NCBI GenBank assembly: GCA_009733575.1
Contig: ML769385.1
Coordinates: 1-64,000 of the forward strand
Origin: Gymnopus androsaceus JB14
Taxonomy: Eukaryota > Basidiomycota > Agaricomycetes > Agaricales > Omphalotaceae
Direction: 5' to 3'
DNA: 64,000 nt
The notes under the pieces were generated by a model. That model worked only from the letters and a program-made list of their open reading frames with translations. It made no database searches and was not told the DNA's origin. Shown here one piece after another: positions 28,655 through 39,852 of the stretch. Position 1 is the first letter of the stretch, and every line of letters starts with the position of its first letter. Position numbers and translations under genes: made by a program.

Positions 28655-28775
28655 AATAACCTTTCTGCCAGCCTTATAAGTGCGAATCAAGTTCAGAGGG
28701 GCTATTAAGCAGTTGTCTTGAGCAAGGCGAATTAAGCATCGAGGAATTGGACTCGTGGAAGGAACGAGCAAGGAA
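28655..28775. repeat. Dispersed repeat shared with 19735-19875
   Basis: Matches the upstream region of the HELGH gene (CCGCGAATAAC, TCAGAGGGGCT, AAGCATCGAGGAATTGG). No corresponding gene follows here. Confidence 0.5.
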
Positions 28776-28943
28776 CGAGTCAAGAATTATAGATAACAAT
28801 CTCACGTGAACGTGGTGTTGTTTTGCGAATACAATGTACCAGTACCTGAGGTAGTACTGTAGTAATGCTTGATAGGTTGCATTCACATGGACATGGCACT
28901 GAGTATACTGTATATGTTGTATGGTGCTGCCTTTGATACGACA

Positions 28944-30810
28944 TCAGACGTTGTGGACAAACACATCCAAACCGTCATCTCCTTTAAACCCCTGAAATTT
29001 CGCGGAAGCGGAAAGACTAGTCGCGAATGAGTGTTCTTGGTTCCACTGCCGGTAGTGTCTACGGATCCAGAGATGCACCTGCAGCTTTTGCAGACCTCCC
29101 GAGCTCTTTCTCAGGCGGAGAAAATTGACGAGCAACGGATGAGTTTCAAGCCAGAAGGTCAAGACAAGCTCTTGCAGATTGGGAAGTAGCAGCTCAAGCG
29201 AGCACTGCTCATCCCCTCCATCTTGTACAACTTCAGCGAAGGCTTCATTAGCACAATCAAATTCGGTACGAAGAAGAGGGGGAGTCAAGCATCGCAATAA
29301 TGGCTTCAAGCACCATTCTCCCTGCTTAATGTCTGGTTTGTAGTCTAAATACGTGAGAGTCGGCAAAAGGTGAAGGAGCTGCAGTATCTCGCGCGAAGTG
29401 CGAAAGCAGATTGAATGAAGGGTGAGATGAGTCAAGAAGGCTCGACTGCGAGTGAGTAAGGAGACTAGCGATGTGGCCAAGGCAGAGGGTAGTTCCATAT
29501 GCATCGGGGAGATAAAGCGAAGATGAGTTAATGCAGGCATGGTGAAACTATCCAGCATTGGCCACATCCCCTTATCCAAGGTCTGGATCTCTAGCATTCT
29601 TGCGCAATGGAAAGTGTGGGGTTTCCACTCGCAAGCTCTCCCAACTCTTGTGACGTTTAAGATAATATCCCGAACATTCAAGGAGCTCATGAGAATTTGA
29701 GAGGCACAGGTAGCGCTTATACCCCGCAATGCTACGTATTCGACAGCAGGGCAAGGTTGCGTGAACCGGAAGTCTATAGTATCCAGATTATGGAGAACTA
29801 AAGATCGAAGCTTTGGACAAGTGATTGAGAATGACGGGGAAAATCCTAGGAATCGCATAGTGCTCAAAGGAGAGCTCTCGATGGAGGAAACCTGGAGATC
29901 GCGCAACTCGGGGAACGTCCTCTGACTTGCAAACAACAATGGTAGAACTGTATCGAGGAGGGCGCTCTGAGTCCTTCGGCTTGAACATCGAGGGTTTGTG
30001 GAAAACCCTCGCATTGAGTGCTGGTTTTCACTGGAGTTCAAGCTCAAAGCTGGTCCATCGATGACCACAGAACGCCATCGAGCGCAGTTCTGAATCGAGA
30101 AAAAGTCAGATTTGTGACAATTCAAACTGCTTTGATCGCTGACATGCAACGCAAAGTCGAGAATGTGCGAGCGAGAGCGTTCAAGGAAGAGGTGAATCAG
30201 CGACTCCGAGTCGAGATGACCGAGTTGCGTGTAGTCAAATTCGAAGCAGGACCACAGGGCTGGCACAGAAACGACCAGATTGCGCCATCTGCTACAAATG
30301 TGGCTAAGAACGAGGGTTGCTACTGGAACAACGCCTCGACGATTGCGAGATAAAGAGTTAAGGCCTACATGACTGGAGCAGGCCAGCTCGAAAATATTAA
30401 TTAAAATCTCTAGGGGAAGCTTGCGGATGGGAGCCCTTACGGAAAAAATCATATCCCTGTATACGCGGAGGAGATGTTTGCGCATCTCCAGCACGGTACT
30501 GAGACCGTGGTGTAGCGATTTATCAATCGCGTCCTGACAACGATCCAAGGCGCTCTGGATATCGTCTGCTAGATTGTTCAGAGCCAAAAGCTCTGAGGCC
30601 GAGGGGAAAATGCCTGCACGTATTATGTTAAAACAGTGCGTTTTATCCGAATCCAGCCCGGACAGAGTAGTAACTTCGTTGCAAAAGCTTAAAGCATGGG
30701 TGATAAACGCTAGGGAGAAATTCTTTCAAAAAGAGAAATGCAGTCGGAAGTGACTATGTTTTACCATGGAAGTGTTCAAATCGGCCCGTTTGAGCGATTA
30801 GCTCGGACAT
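28944..30810 (-). CDS. F-box-like protein C
   Basis: Probable SCF-type substrate receptor from a different subfamily than A or B. A short first exon starting at ATG 30810 (MSELIAQTGRFEHFH) is joined across an intron of about 55 bp to a long second exon. The F-box core reads IRKLPLEILINIFELACSSH and later LSHICSRWRNLVVSVPALWS. Leucine-rich repeats follow to the C-terminus (DDGLDVFVHNV). The frame is intact, about 600 residues. The upstream first exon is preferred because the long open frame has no ATG at its start. Confidence 0.78.
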
Positions 30811-31260
30811 AACAAATTTTGTGGGGGTGCGAGGCTGCAAGGTACTGATACTTGCTGAACTTGTTGTAATATACTCGCTGCTAGATATACTTGCTGCTGG
30901 ATTATTCTGGTCTATGACGACAAAATGATTCGTATCAGCTTTAAGGAGCAAGGCGAACCGTGACGTGCGCAAAGTACTTAGCTTCATATACACACAAGAG
31001 AAAACGAGCAATAAAGCCCGGAATTAAGTCCCTCGATCTTTAGCCAGCCTCGATCTTCAGCCAGAGCTCAGATATTCAGAGTTGATAAACTGTGAGTTGT
31101 GAGCTACGCTGAGTTTGAACTCCCTAGTAAGTCATCGCTGAGTTTGAATTCCCTACTTAGTAATTTATCGGAGAACTGCGCTTCGGACTTTGAAAAGGAA
31201 CAACCAATCGTTGCTCCTGTATTCTCCACCGATGAACGTCGTCAGAACCCGCAAATTGTA
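30811..31260. other. Upstream flank of F-box C, no gene seen
   Basis: It contains a short direct repeat of TGAGTTTGAA-CTCCCTA type (31108-31160). No gene is recognised. Confidence 0.35.
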
Positions 31261-31550
31261 CTCACGCCAGAAGTACAAAAAAATCCGCTCGAATGAAAAA
31301 CAGACTGATTAAGAACTTTTTGTACAAAAAATCGCTCATTAGTGAAATTTTGAGTGAAAACTAATCATTCAGCTTGACTGAAATGGAATTTCCAACTGGA
31401 AGATGATCATTCAGTCAAGAAATCCCATTTCGGTTGAACTGAATGATTAATCTTCACTCAAAAATTCACTAATGAGCAATATTTTGACCGAAAAGTTCTC
31501 AATCCATCTATCTTTCTCTCGAGCAGATTTTTTTGTACTTTCGGCGTGAG
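31261..31550. mobile_element. Fold-back element (MITE), TA target site
   Basis: This 290-bp segment is almost entirely an inverted repeat. The left arm starts CTCACGCCAGAAGTAC and continues through CTCATTAGTGAA and TAATCATTCAG; the right arm is its reverse complement with scattered mismatches. Arms are about 145 bp, so the single strand would form one long hairpin. TA dinucleotides at 31259-31260 and 31551-31552 could be the target duplication, as for Tc1/mariner elements. There is no coding capacity. Confidence 0.75.
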
Positions 31551-31727
31551 TACTGGTAAACGCCATGGGTTTTGAAATGTAGTACTTACACATTGAGTTA
31601 CAACGTACGCGACTTTAAGCTCTGGTAGGCTGTCCTTGTTGTCTCTTCGCCAGTCCGGACCATAGTACTTTGCGCATACGCCAAATGAGGTGATGGCTGA
31701 AAGTCTTTCGCGTGTAACCAAGGGTGG

Positions 31728-31990
31728 TAAACCTGGGCGCTGAACCCAAATCCAGGAAAAAGTCGAAAATTCTTGTGATCGAGCTAGCCTGACTGGTTCT
31801 TGGGGATCATATCATAGGGGGTCGCGCTCGAGAGGCAGGATGCTGGCAGGATGTAAATCCTTAAACCTGGGGCCGCGCGCGCTGAACCCAAATCTTTAAT
31901 CCAGGAAAAAAAGTCGCAAATTCTTGTACAAGATGATCGAGCTAGCTTGATAGCCTGCCCTGAAATAGGTTCTTGGGGATCATATCATGG
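31728..31990. repeat. Imperfect direct repeat, two units
   Basis: Units near 31728-31815 and 31861-31990 share TAAACCTGG, GCTGAACCCAAATC, CCAGGAAAAA, ATTCTTGT, GATCGAGCTAGC and GGTTCTTGGGGATCATATCAT in order. The second unit is longer. No gene is associated. Confidence 0.65.
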
Positions 31991-32360
31991 AGCTGTCTTA
32001 AGAAGGATTATTAAGTACACCCAGTACACCAAGTATACCAAGTGCTGAAGGGAAGCCTATTGTTCGGACTTGCGAGTCGGAGTAGTGCGGCTTAGTAAGT
32101 ACCGGGATTTCCGCAAGCCGCGATTCCGCTCGCGGAGTCTTCCGAGTCCTGTATACTTACAGCCTCTGAATGGCATGTGGAGCAATAGCTTTTCTCTCTT
32201 CTTAAGTATTCAGCTAGATGTCCTTCTGTTTGTTGACGTTGATGATCAACAATCGTTCTAAAAGTCATCAAAGGAACAGCCAGTGGGAAGGCATATTTCG
32301 ATATAAACGCAGTCGACATTGGATCGACGAGACATCGTCCATACTTCCCTAACTCTGAAT

Positions 32361-34015
32361 ATGACAGTGACTACTCCAAACGCCGAATTGGGTGGTACGC
32401 TTATCGATACATTGGTATATGGTACGCGTAACTGGCCCTGTTGAATTTCTCATACTCACCCCCAAACAACAGGACTTTACCTTTCTATCTTCACTCAGGC
32501 TGCCCAGGTCCTGCTTCAGCGAAAGATCTACGACCGCACCTCCATCTTCTTAATGACCACAACTGGCGCCTTATTCTGCCTTATTACCGCTGTACGATCG
32601 ACTTCTGCAGCCATCCTGTTTCCCATTATGAACTTTTAGCTGTTAGCATTTAGGTCTGGACATCGATCGTGCTTTCCGGGCGTTCACCAGCAATATTGCA
32701 ACCCCAAACTATCCAAAGGATTATTTTAATATTCTATCTGGTCCTGAAGCCCTCGCGAAGAATTCGGCATATGTGACCATTACACTTATCGCAGATTTTT
32801 TCTTAGTACTATCTGGTTTTTCCATATCGATTTACACGCTGATTCCTTTCTGTGATAGATCTTTCGTTGCTGGGCTGCCTTTGGACAGAATTACTTTATA
32901 ATTCTCATCCCGTCCGCGTTATACGTTGGAAACCTGGGTCAGTAGCGTTATTATTGCTCTTGCACTCGGATTTGACCATTTTCCAACCAGCCACCGCGTG
33001 CTGGGCGCTCGTCACCTTTAAGCAAGCAGAAAACCCAACAACCGGCGTAGTCATCGTTGCTGAAGTACAGGATTTTTACCGCGTGTCTAATTATTTATTG
33101 ACCAAAAAACCAGGTCATATCTCGCGTCAAGTTTATGTACATCACAACTCTTTGTCTCAATGTGTATTGCAGCTGTGCGTATTTTTTCGTACCTCTTAGC
33201 CATGACTAACCTTTCTTATACGCAGTGAGTATTGCAACACGCATTTGGCTCGTGCAGAGACAATCCACTGGGACCAGTGGTCATATTTTTCGAAATACGA
33301 TAACGATTATAGTCGAGTCAGGTAAGCTCTTTCTTGGATCCGATGTGCAAATCTGATTGGAATCCCCTATAGCGGCACTGTATTCGGGTATGACCACGTC
33401 TATTGATATCTTTGATCCAACACTGAGTGCTGCGCCCAGTGTTCTTGATTATTCTTATTACTAGCGCCGCTCTCGAAAATCCGCTAATGTACTCTATTCT
33501 CAACCCGGTATGTCTATTTGTGCCTCTCACGCATCACGATTTTAATGCACCCTTGTTTTAGATGCCAAGTATCATCGTGAGTTTACCAGAGTAGTTAACT
33601 ATAGAACGTCCTACTGATCCTACCGACTTTGGAACTTTCTTCACAGGGCTTTGTGGTATGTGATTACCTGCCATTGTGCATCATGATACTAATAGTGAAA
33701 CCCATTTAGTTCTCATCTATCATAGTCCGTGTAGGCTCTGGACGATCCTTCTCCACCCAAAAGCCTATTGGTGGTGGTCAAGTAACGCCAGCACGCTCTG
33801 TGGTTGAGTCAGTTATGCGGTTCGGGCGCCCGCAACATGGCGAAGAGAGTAGTACATTTGGTATTGGTATTGGTACTGGTGCTGGACGTGGCGGAACCAA
33901 CTCGATTTTGCCCACGACGAGTGTCCATTTCCCTTCATCCTCAGGTAACCGTACCACTGGAACAGATCGTAGCTCTGCTGTGGGTTCAGATACGCCCAAA
34001 GAGGAAAAGGAATAA
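32361..34015 (+). CDS. Seven-helix fungal membrane protein, copy 1
   Basis: Multi-exon integral membrane protein of the type annotated as DUF6534 in mushroom genomes; function unknown. Exons can be traced from MTVTTPNAELGGTLIDTLVYG through LYLSIFTQAAQVLL, TTTGALFCLITA, AFRAFTSNIATPNYP, YVTITLIADFFL, FRCWAAFGQNYFIILIPSA, FMYITTLCLNVY, ATRIWLVQRQ and ITIIVESAALYS to a last exon with SSIIVRVGSGRSF and a polar, glycine/serine-rich tail ending TPKEEKE. Small exons near 33560 and 33650 make the exact splicing uncertain. The exon 32930-33110 is poorly resolved and may hide damage. Confidence 0.65.
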
Positions 34016-34138
34016 TAAAAGGCATACTATATGTATTCTGGGCCCTTTTTTAATTTCATTCATCTAGCCTGCTCATATGTATGTAAGTATTTGTGTACTT
34101 CTGTAATATTCCTTCTCCTGTATCATGCCATGATTGAT

Positions 34139-35787
34139 TTATTTGACACGAAGTTTGTCCAACATCTTCTCCAATTTCGGATTCCCGCCCAAAGCCTGCA
34201 TCTCCTCATCTATCCTTGCTTGCAAAGCATGTAGCACCTCTAACGTATACTCGAACGATTTCGTTTGGTTCTCCATATACGATAGAGCGCGTTTCTTTAA
34301 TGTAGGGGATTTGGGACGCTGCTTGATGATGTCTGGGAGCGAATCGAAAGCTCTCGGTATTGATGAGAAATGCAGAGTCGGAATGAACACACCTAAAAGC
34401 TCCGTATTCGATTCATCGGCACGTATCGCGTGCACCAGTGGAAAGGAAAATTTTCCTTCGGTAAGGTCCTCTGCGAAGCCTTTAGTATCACTGTACTGAT
34501 GGGCGGATGAATAGATGGATTGATAGATGATAGTTAGATGGATCATCATAGAAGTCAGACAAGTCAGACAAGGATCTAATAAGTGGACTTACACTGGAAT
34601 CTCGGAGATTACTATAATCATCGCGAATCTGGTACATAACACCGATGAGATCGATGAGCGAGATGTAATTTCTGGTTTTGGGGATTTACAACGATCGTTA
34701 GTTTCCGAGAAACAGGGATAAGGAGAAAAAGCGGAGCACTGGCCAGAAAGACTGTGACTGTGACTGAGGAAGGTACATACGCGTCTGTTCGCTCCGTTGA
34801 ACAAGCCATCATCAACTTGATTAGGATTCTAAACAAACTAGCTGTTTCTGAGAGGGATAATAGGATCAAGTCGATTGGTGTACGTCGTGCGGGTTGCCCA
34901 GCGACGAATAGACGTACTGTTCTTGATCATATCGATATAGTCGTCCTCAGTTGGACATTGGATATGATCTCGCCATAGGATGTCCATACCCTGACCTCGA
35001 TGGGCGTTCATCAGCTCTTCTGTCAATGAAAATCTGAATGAAGATTCTGCTCATATCCATCGATAGATTGTTTACCAGTTATGATCTGTACCGGCGCGCC
35101 ACTATTTTCAGATTTTTTTGGCGTGCCTTCCATAAGACCTTGCAGGTCCATCGCGTCCTTGTATACCTGGATAACGACGTACGATGCCGCGTTGACTGTC
35201 TGTGGGACTCCGTATACGCTGTTGGCGACTGTCATCAGTCCACACGATGATGGCCAAGTGCTTAAGATTTCATAGCTTGTGAAGTAGGGGGTAACATACC
35301 TGGCTTTCCTCGACGCAGCTTGGAGCCATCTTCTATATCATCGAATCTGTATAACATAACAGAGTTCAATTGAACGCGATTCGTAGATTGAATTGTTTGT
35401 ATACGGAGTCCCGAACTAGATAGATAAATAGATAATTTTGCAAGGATACGTACAACAAAGAATCATTCTGTAACGCTTGAGCTATTTTGATGATGAGCTC
35501 TAGTTGAACAGATTCGACTTTGAGCCAGTCATTGAGGGCATTAGCCATATGCCTCAAAGTTTCTTTGCCAGGACCCGAAGTTAGGTAGGTGTATGGCGCA
35601 AGGATAGCCTAGTTCAAGTAATGTATGTTGAGATTCCAAGAATCCGAGGATTGGTAGGTTGGAAGTATGATCAGACCTGAATTGAGTGATTTCCAGGTAT
35701 TCGCGGATAAACACTCACTGCTTCATTTTCGGGTGTCCATCGGGAGGTATTTAACGCCCTCTGAAGTATTCTTGAGTGGTTCGCCAT
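34139..35787 (-). CDS. Geranylgeranyl diphosphate synthase
   Basis: Prenyltransferase that builds C20 geranylgeranyl diphosphate for protein prenylation and terpenoids. From ATG 35787 ([13 protein letters not shown]) short exons encode [16 protein letters not shown], the first aspartate-rich motif [47 protein letters not shown], and the second aspartate motif region [13 protein letters not shown], then [16 protein letters not shown], ending DKLRVK. Both metal-binding motifs are intact and the gene looks functional. No terpene synthase is adjacent, so a primary-metabolism role is the simplest reading. Confidence 0.92.
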
Positions 35788-36220
35788 GGTCAATGTTCAA
35801 AGCTCGTCGTAGCTTGATGGATAGTTGATTAGCGCCTACCTCGAGCGCTTAGGTGTGTCCCGACTCGGAGCCAAATCAAGGATCCGGATGCCCGATGTAC
35901 GTACACGATCAGATGACATCCGTGCGGCGGCGCGATTTGAAAGCTCACTTCAACTTTGACCACGATAAACTTGGACTGAATATTCGCACCCACCCGCGGT
36001 TTCCCAGGGACGTTGTTACCGGTCGACAGCATCTTTCACTATCTAGTCTCCCGCTCTCACCTACTCACTCGCACTTGGAATCGGAAGCTTCGAAGCAACA
36101 TCTATTACTTACAGGTAGCTTGAGGAGTTCACAATCTACCTCCCTTGACACTTGAATCTCATCCCCATTATCCATCCGCCATCTACTTTCCTGCTACTTT
36201 CTACGGAAAAAGAACCGAAA
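35788..36220. promoter_or_regulatory. Divergent promoter region, GGPP synthase and acidic protein
   Basis: 433 bp between two divergent start codons. CT-rich runs occur just before the ATG at 36221. No TATA box is obvious. Confidence 0.35.
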
Positions 36221-36885
36221 ATGTCTCAAGTCCCTTCCGATAAAAAGACCGGGCCCGCTGGTGTCGAGGTTGAAGAGCCTTCGTTACGCGGCGACGGCCC
36301 TCCCTCATTGGGAAAAGCTGCTCGGGCTTCCGCCAACGAACAGGATAATGATTCAGGCGAGGAAAGTGACACGTATGACGATTTCGACCAGGAGGTCAGT
36401 AGTTCAAGAGCTCAAATTTTGTCGTCTTCTGTCGTTGGCTCTCGCAAAACCAATTTCTGACCTATGTATGCAGGATGAAGACGAGGAGGAGGACAATGAC
36501 GAAGACGAGCAAAGCGACAAAAAGACAAGCTTGACCGCCCTTTTACTCGGAAACGTTCGTCTTTCTTCCCTTTTATGGTATGATCAAACCCAACGTATAA
36601 CGTTACTTAATCCAACAGTCAAACTCCCATGGAGAGAACGGTGCTGATGAAGATGAGGAGGAGGAAGAAGACGACAACGACGGAGACTTCAACGAAGAGC
36701 ACGAAGGCGATAACGATGAAGATGATGAGGGGGGCTACTCTCAAGCTCAGGCTGTACCCGAATCCGAATCCACCGCGAGCACAGGTGGCAATGGCAAAAA
36801 GCGCTCAATTGACGATCTAAATGAATCCGAATCTGGATATGGCCAGGCCGAATCGGAAGCACGGGCGAAAAAAAGCAAAGCCTAG
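36221..36885 (+). CDS. Small highly acidic protein, probably nuclear
   Basis: Three exons encode a protein of about 185 residues starting MSQVPSDKKTGPAGVEVEEP. The middle is an almost continuous Asp/Glu stretch (DEDEEEDNDEDEQSDKK, later DEDEEEEEDDNDGDF), and the end is basic (GKKRSIDDLNESES ... ARAKKSKA), resembling a bipartite nuclear signal. The composition resembles histone-chaperone-like acidic proteins, but no family signature was recognised. Introns at about 36394-36473 and 36556-36618 fit GT/AG and keep frame. Confidence 0.6.
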
Positions 36886-37429
36886 TCCGACTCCTGGACC
36901 GTTTTAATTTTGAACTTTTGTTCAATCTGGAAGAAAGAAAGTTCTCGAAGTGGTTCACTATTCGAAAGGTGTTCGAAAGGGGGCGCTAACACAGGGATTA
37001 CGGTTGTTAGTATTTGGGGTACGTATGAAGTGAACAGTGTTGAATGGACGATAAATCATAAAATATCTTTATCCTTACTTACTTTGGTTTTTCTGTTGTA
37101 GTGTGTAGTAGTAGTTGCTGATCTGTACTAATGTGTGTTCTTGGAAGTATGTATTGCCTGTTTTAATGCTTCTTGGAATTGTACTTAGCGAGTGCTAGCC
37201 CAATACACGTATTTTATACCTTCATTACCTGATCTTCTCGACACGACGTATAAATGCACTGCACAGCTCCAATTCCGCGGATTCCGAATGAGATTTCGGT
37301 TCTCATCTTTGAATTAACATCTATGTCTACTCGGTAATGAAATTCTGGCCCCTGCACTGGCGATCTGTTTTGCAGATTGTTTCATCTTCTGAGTAAGACA
37401 GGTCTATGTAAAATTTCGACCGGCATGAA
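36886..37429. other. Convergent intergenic region, no gene seen
   Basis: 3' flanks of the acidic protein gene and F-box B1. Nothing recognised. Confidence 0.35.
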
Positions 37430-39231
37430 TTACACTAAAATAACCTCCACATTCAATCCATTCTCTATGAACTCCTTCAAACTTTCCTGCAGATCGAGCA
37501 TTCCTTCCCCATCTTCACCTAGATATCGAATGGAAACCTTTTGCAAACAGACACAGACCTCATTAGCCACAGTGTCCCCGAGCCCTGAAGAGGTCTCCGC
37601 AGTGAGCAATGAAGGCTTCCATCTCGAGCGCACGAGTTTGAGCAACATCACGTTGGGAGATCGAGTCACCAGACGAAGATCTTTCAGGCGCGGAAGTAGG
37701 CATCGTCCCTTGAGAGGAACTTCGACATCATTATCCACACCCGCCTCAGCCTCATCTCCATGATCTTCCTTGTCATCCGAGCTGCTACTCGGCGCAACCA
37801 AGGATTTAAGAACCAAAGAAACATCTAGTCCAGTGTGTCCAGTAAACATGTGTCCAGTAAACATGTGTAGTTCCGGGTCGTGGCGCGCTTCAACTTCCAG
37901 AGTTGTGACCAAAGGTGTACAGAGGAACAGGCGAAGCAGTTCATTAGAAGTCAATGGAATGAAGTGAATGCTAAGATGGGTTAACCGGCTAGGGCTTCGT
38001 TCGAGCATTGAGCACAACGATGCAATATGATAATTTTCGCCCTGGTTCCACCAATTCAATAATACAAGGCGGTCAAGTTCTGGAAAGGTTATAGAGTCAA
38101 GAAAACGGGATGTACCATCGCGATTATCCCCATATTTCATTTTGAACTTTAGCGCATTGCAGCTAATGTTCGGCGGAGGGATGACTTCCACCCGGTCTAC
38201 AACGTTCTTCACCTCGAAAACCTGAATGTTCGGACAGTGGAGAATGACTCGAGATATCTCATCGGGATACAGACACTCCAAATTGAGATAGGTGATTGTT
38301 GATCGAGGGTACTTCAGGTCGAGAGGTACCCCATTCAGTGATAAAGATTGAAGAGCCGGACAATCCACGGGAAACGATGAGAATTCCTCATCAAATGAAG
38401 AGCGAAGATTAAGAGACACCAAAACAGGAAGATACTGTTTGGTGTCAATCAATGGTACGAAAATATTATCGACTATGAATGATTCCCGGGCAGTAATTTG
38501 AACATGACGCCAGCGACTGGAGTTTTCGGTGGCGGTCAAGAAGGACAAAGAGTCTTCGGGTAATCCAAAGGAAGGATCACCAATTTGGAAGTCAAGTGGA
38601 TGTAAACGTGAGCGTTCAAGGAAGAGCTTGAGATGAGAAAGAGTGGAGGGACTGTCCAATGCCTTAGACCCGAAAGAGGACCATAATACTGGCATCGAAT
38701 TAACCACATTATACCATCTACTGCAGACGCCGCTGATTACTAGAGTCGGGAGCTGCTTTTCGGATTTGGATATGATACAGTTAATGCCTATATCACCACA
38801 ACAGATGTATTTGAAGATTTCGCCCAAAAGTTCTGGGGGAAGCTGGTGGATGGGAGACATTGCTGAGCGAATGCCTGTCATGTACACCTCAAGAAGGTCT
38901 TGTTGCGCCTCCAGTTCCCTCTGTAATCGACGAAGCTCCAACTGACAGCGGTCCATTTCTTTCTGCGCGTCGTGCAATAAATTGGAATAGACTGCACGTT
39001 CCGGACCATCAGGATACTCTCCTGATCGCACACGACGTATAATTTCGTCGTATTTGAGCTCCTGCAAGTCCAACTGGAACGAATCACCACACTTGGCGCA
39101 CAGAAGCGTCGAAAGAGGTTTTTTGGGTCAAACAAACTGGAAAACTGAGCTTCGGTAGAGGTTGTCTGTACAAATGTGAGCAACGACAAAGTGTAAGATT
39201 ATCGCCCATAAGTACCGTTGAGGTGAGCCAT
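37430..39231 (-). pseudogene. F-box-like protein B1, in-frame stop in exon 2
   Basis: Lone member of the B subfamily whose other copies alternate with OYE genes at 51-61 kb. Exon 1 begins at ATG 39231 (MAHLN), with an intron ending near 39175. Exon 2 gives NLYRSSVFQFV and then TGA (39128-39130), where paralogues have Trp-Pro-Lys-Lys. After that the frame is open for over 540 codons: LCAKCGDSFQLDLQELKYD, a coiled coil (ELRRLQRELEAQQD), F-box core IHQLPPELLGEIFKYICCGD and SGVCSRWYNVVNSMPVLWS, and leucine-rich repeats ending NVEVILV. A downstream start such as MDRCQ would preserve the F-box, so the gene may still produce a protein. Confidence 0.7.
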
Positions 39232-39852
39232 GGTAATAAGGCAAGACTGGGCGCTAAAATGAGTAAATGAAGCGCGTAGTTTATTTAAGCGCCCTCTTCG
39301 ACCGAGGCCTCAGTCTGGACTCGAACTCCTTGACCTCGAACTCTATGAAACAAATCGCAGACACTGGATCCTCATGCCCACTAATCGATTCGCATAATGG
39401 CCTCTACTGAGCTCTAGTCCGCTGCAGAGCGTGAGTTTTGCAGTTTGAGGGCACGCTATCCGTCGAATCTCGGTCGGCTCTCGATTTAGGCTTTCAACGG
39501 CGTGCTACTGCCAGCTTTGCAAAAATTTATACTCTTTTTTGTGCTTGGAACGCTCGTAACCTCATGTAGCACCAAGATGCAGATGTGATGCCAGCCTGTA
39601 CGCGGTGAGTAAAATTTACTGCTCGGGTGAAATTGGTGATAACTGAATTCATCTCTTCAGCTATCCCGCTTTCTCCCGCATCAAATCTAGAGCATATCTC
39701 GTCCTCGTCCATTGCAATGGTTTCATCTCGATGCCCTCGCTGGGAGCTCACCGTTGCATAAAAAGCCAGGTTCGTTATTCGAATCTACTCAATCCTCTCT
39801 ACGCTTTCTCTACATCTTGTATACTCAGATACCTTATAATAGCCACCCTCAA

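Noticed and set aside
34139..35787. A diterpene biosynthetic cluster around GGPP synthase
   Set aside because: No terpene cyclase, P450 or prenyl-modifying enzyme nearby. A single GGPP synthase is needed for primary metabolism.
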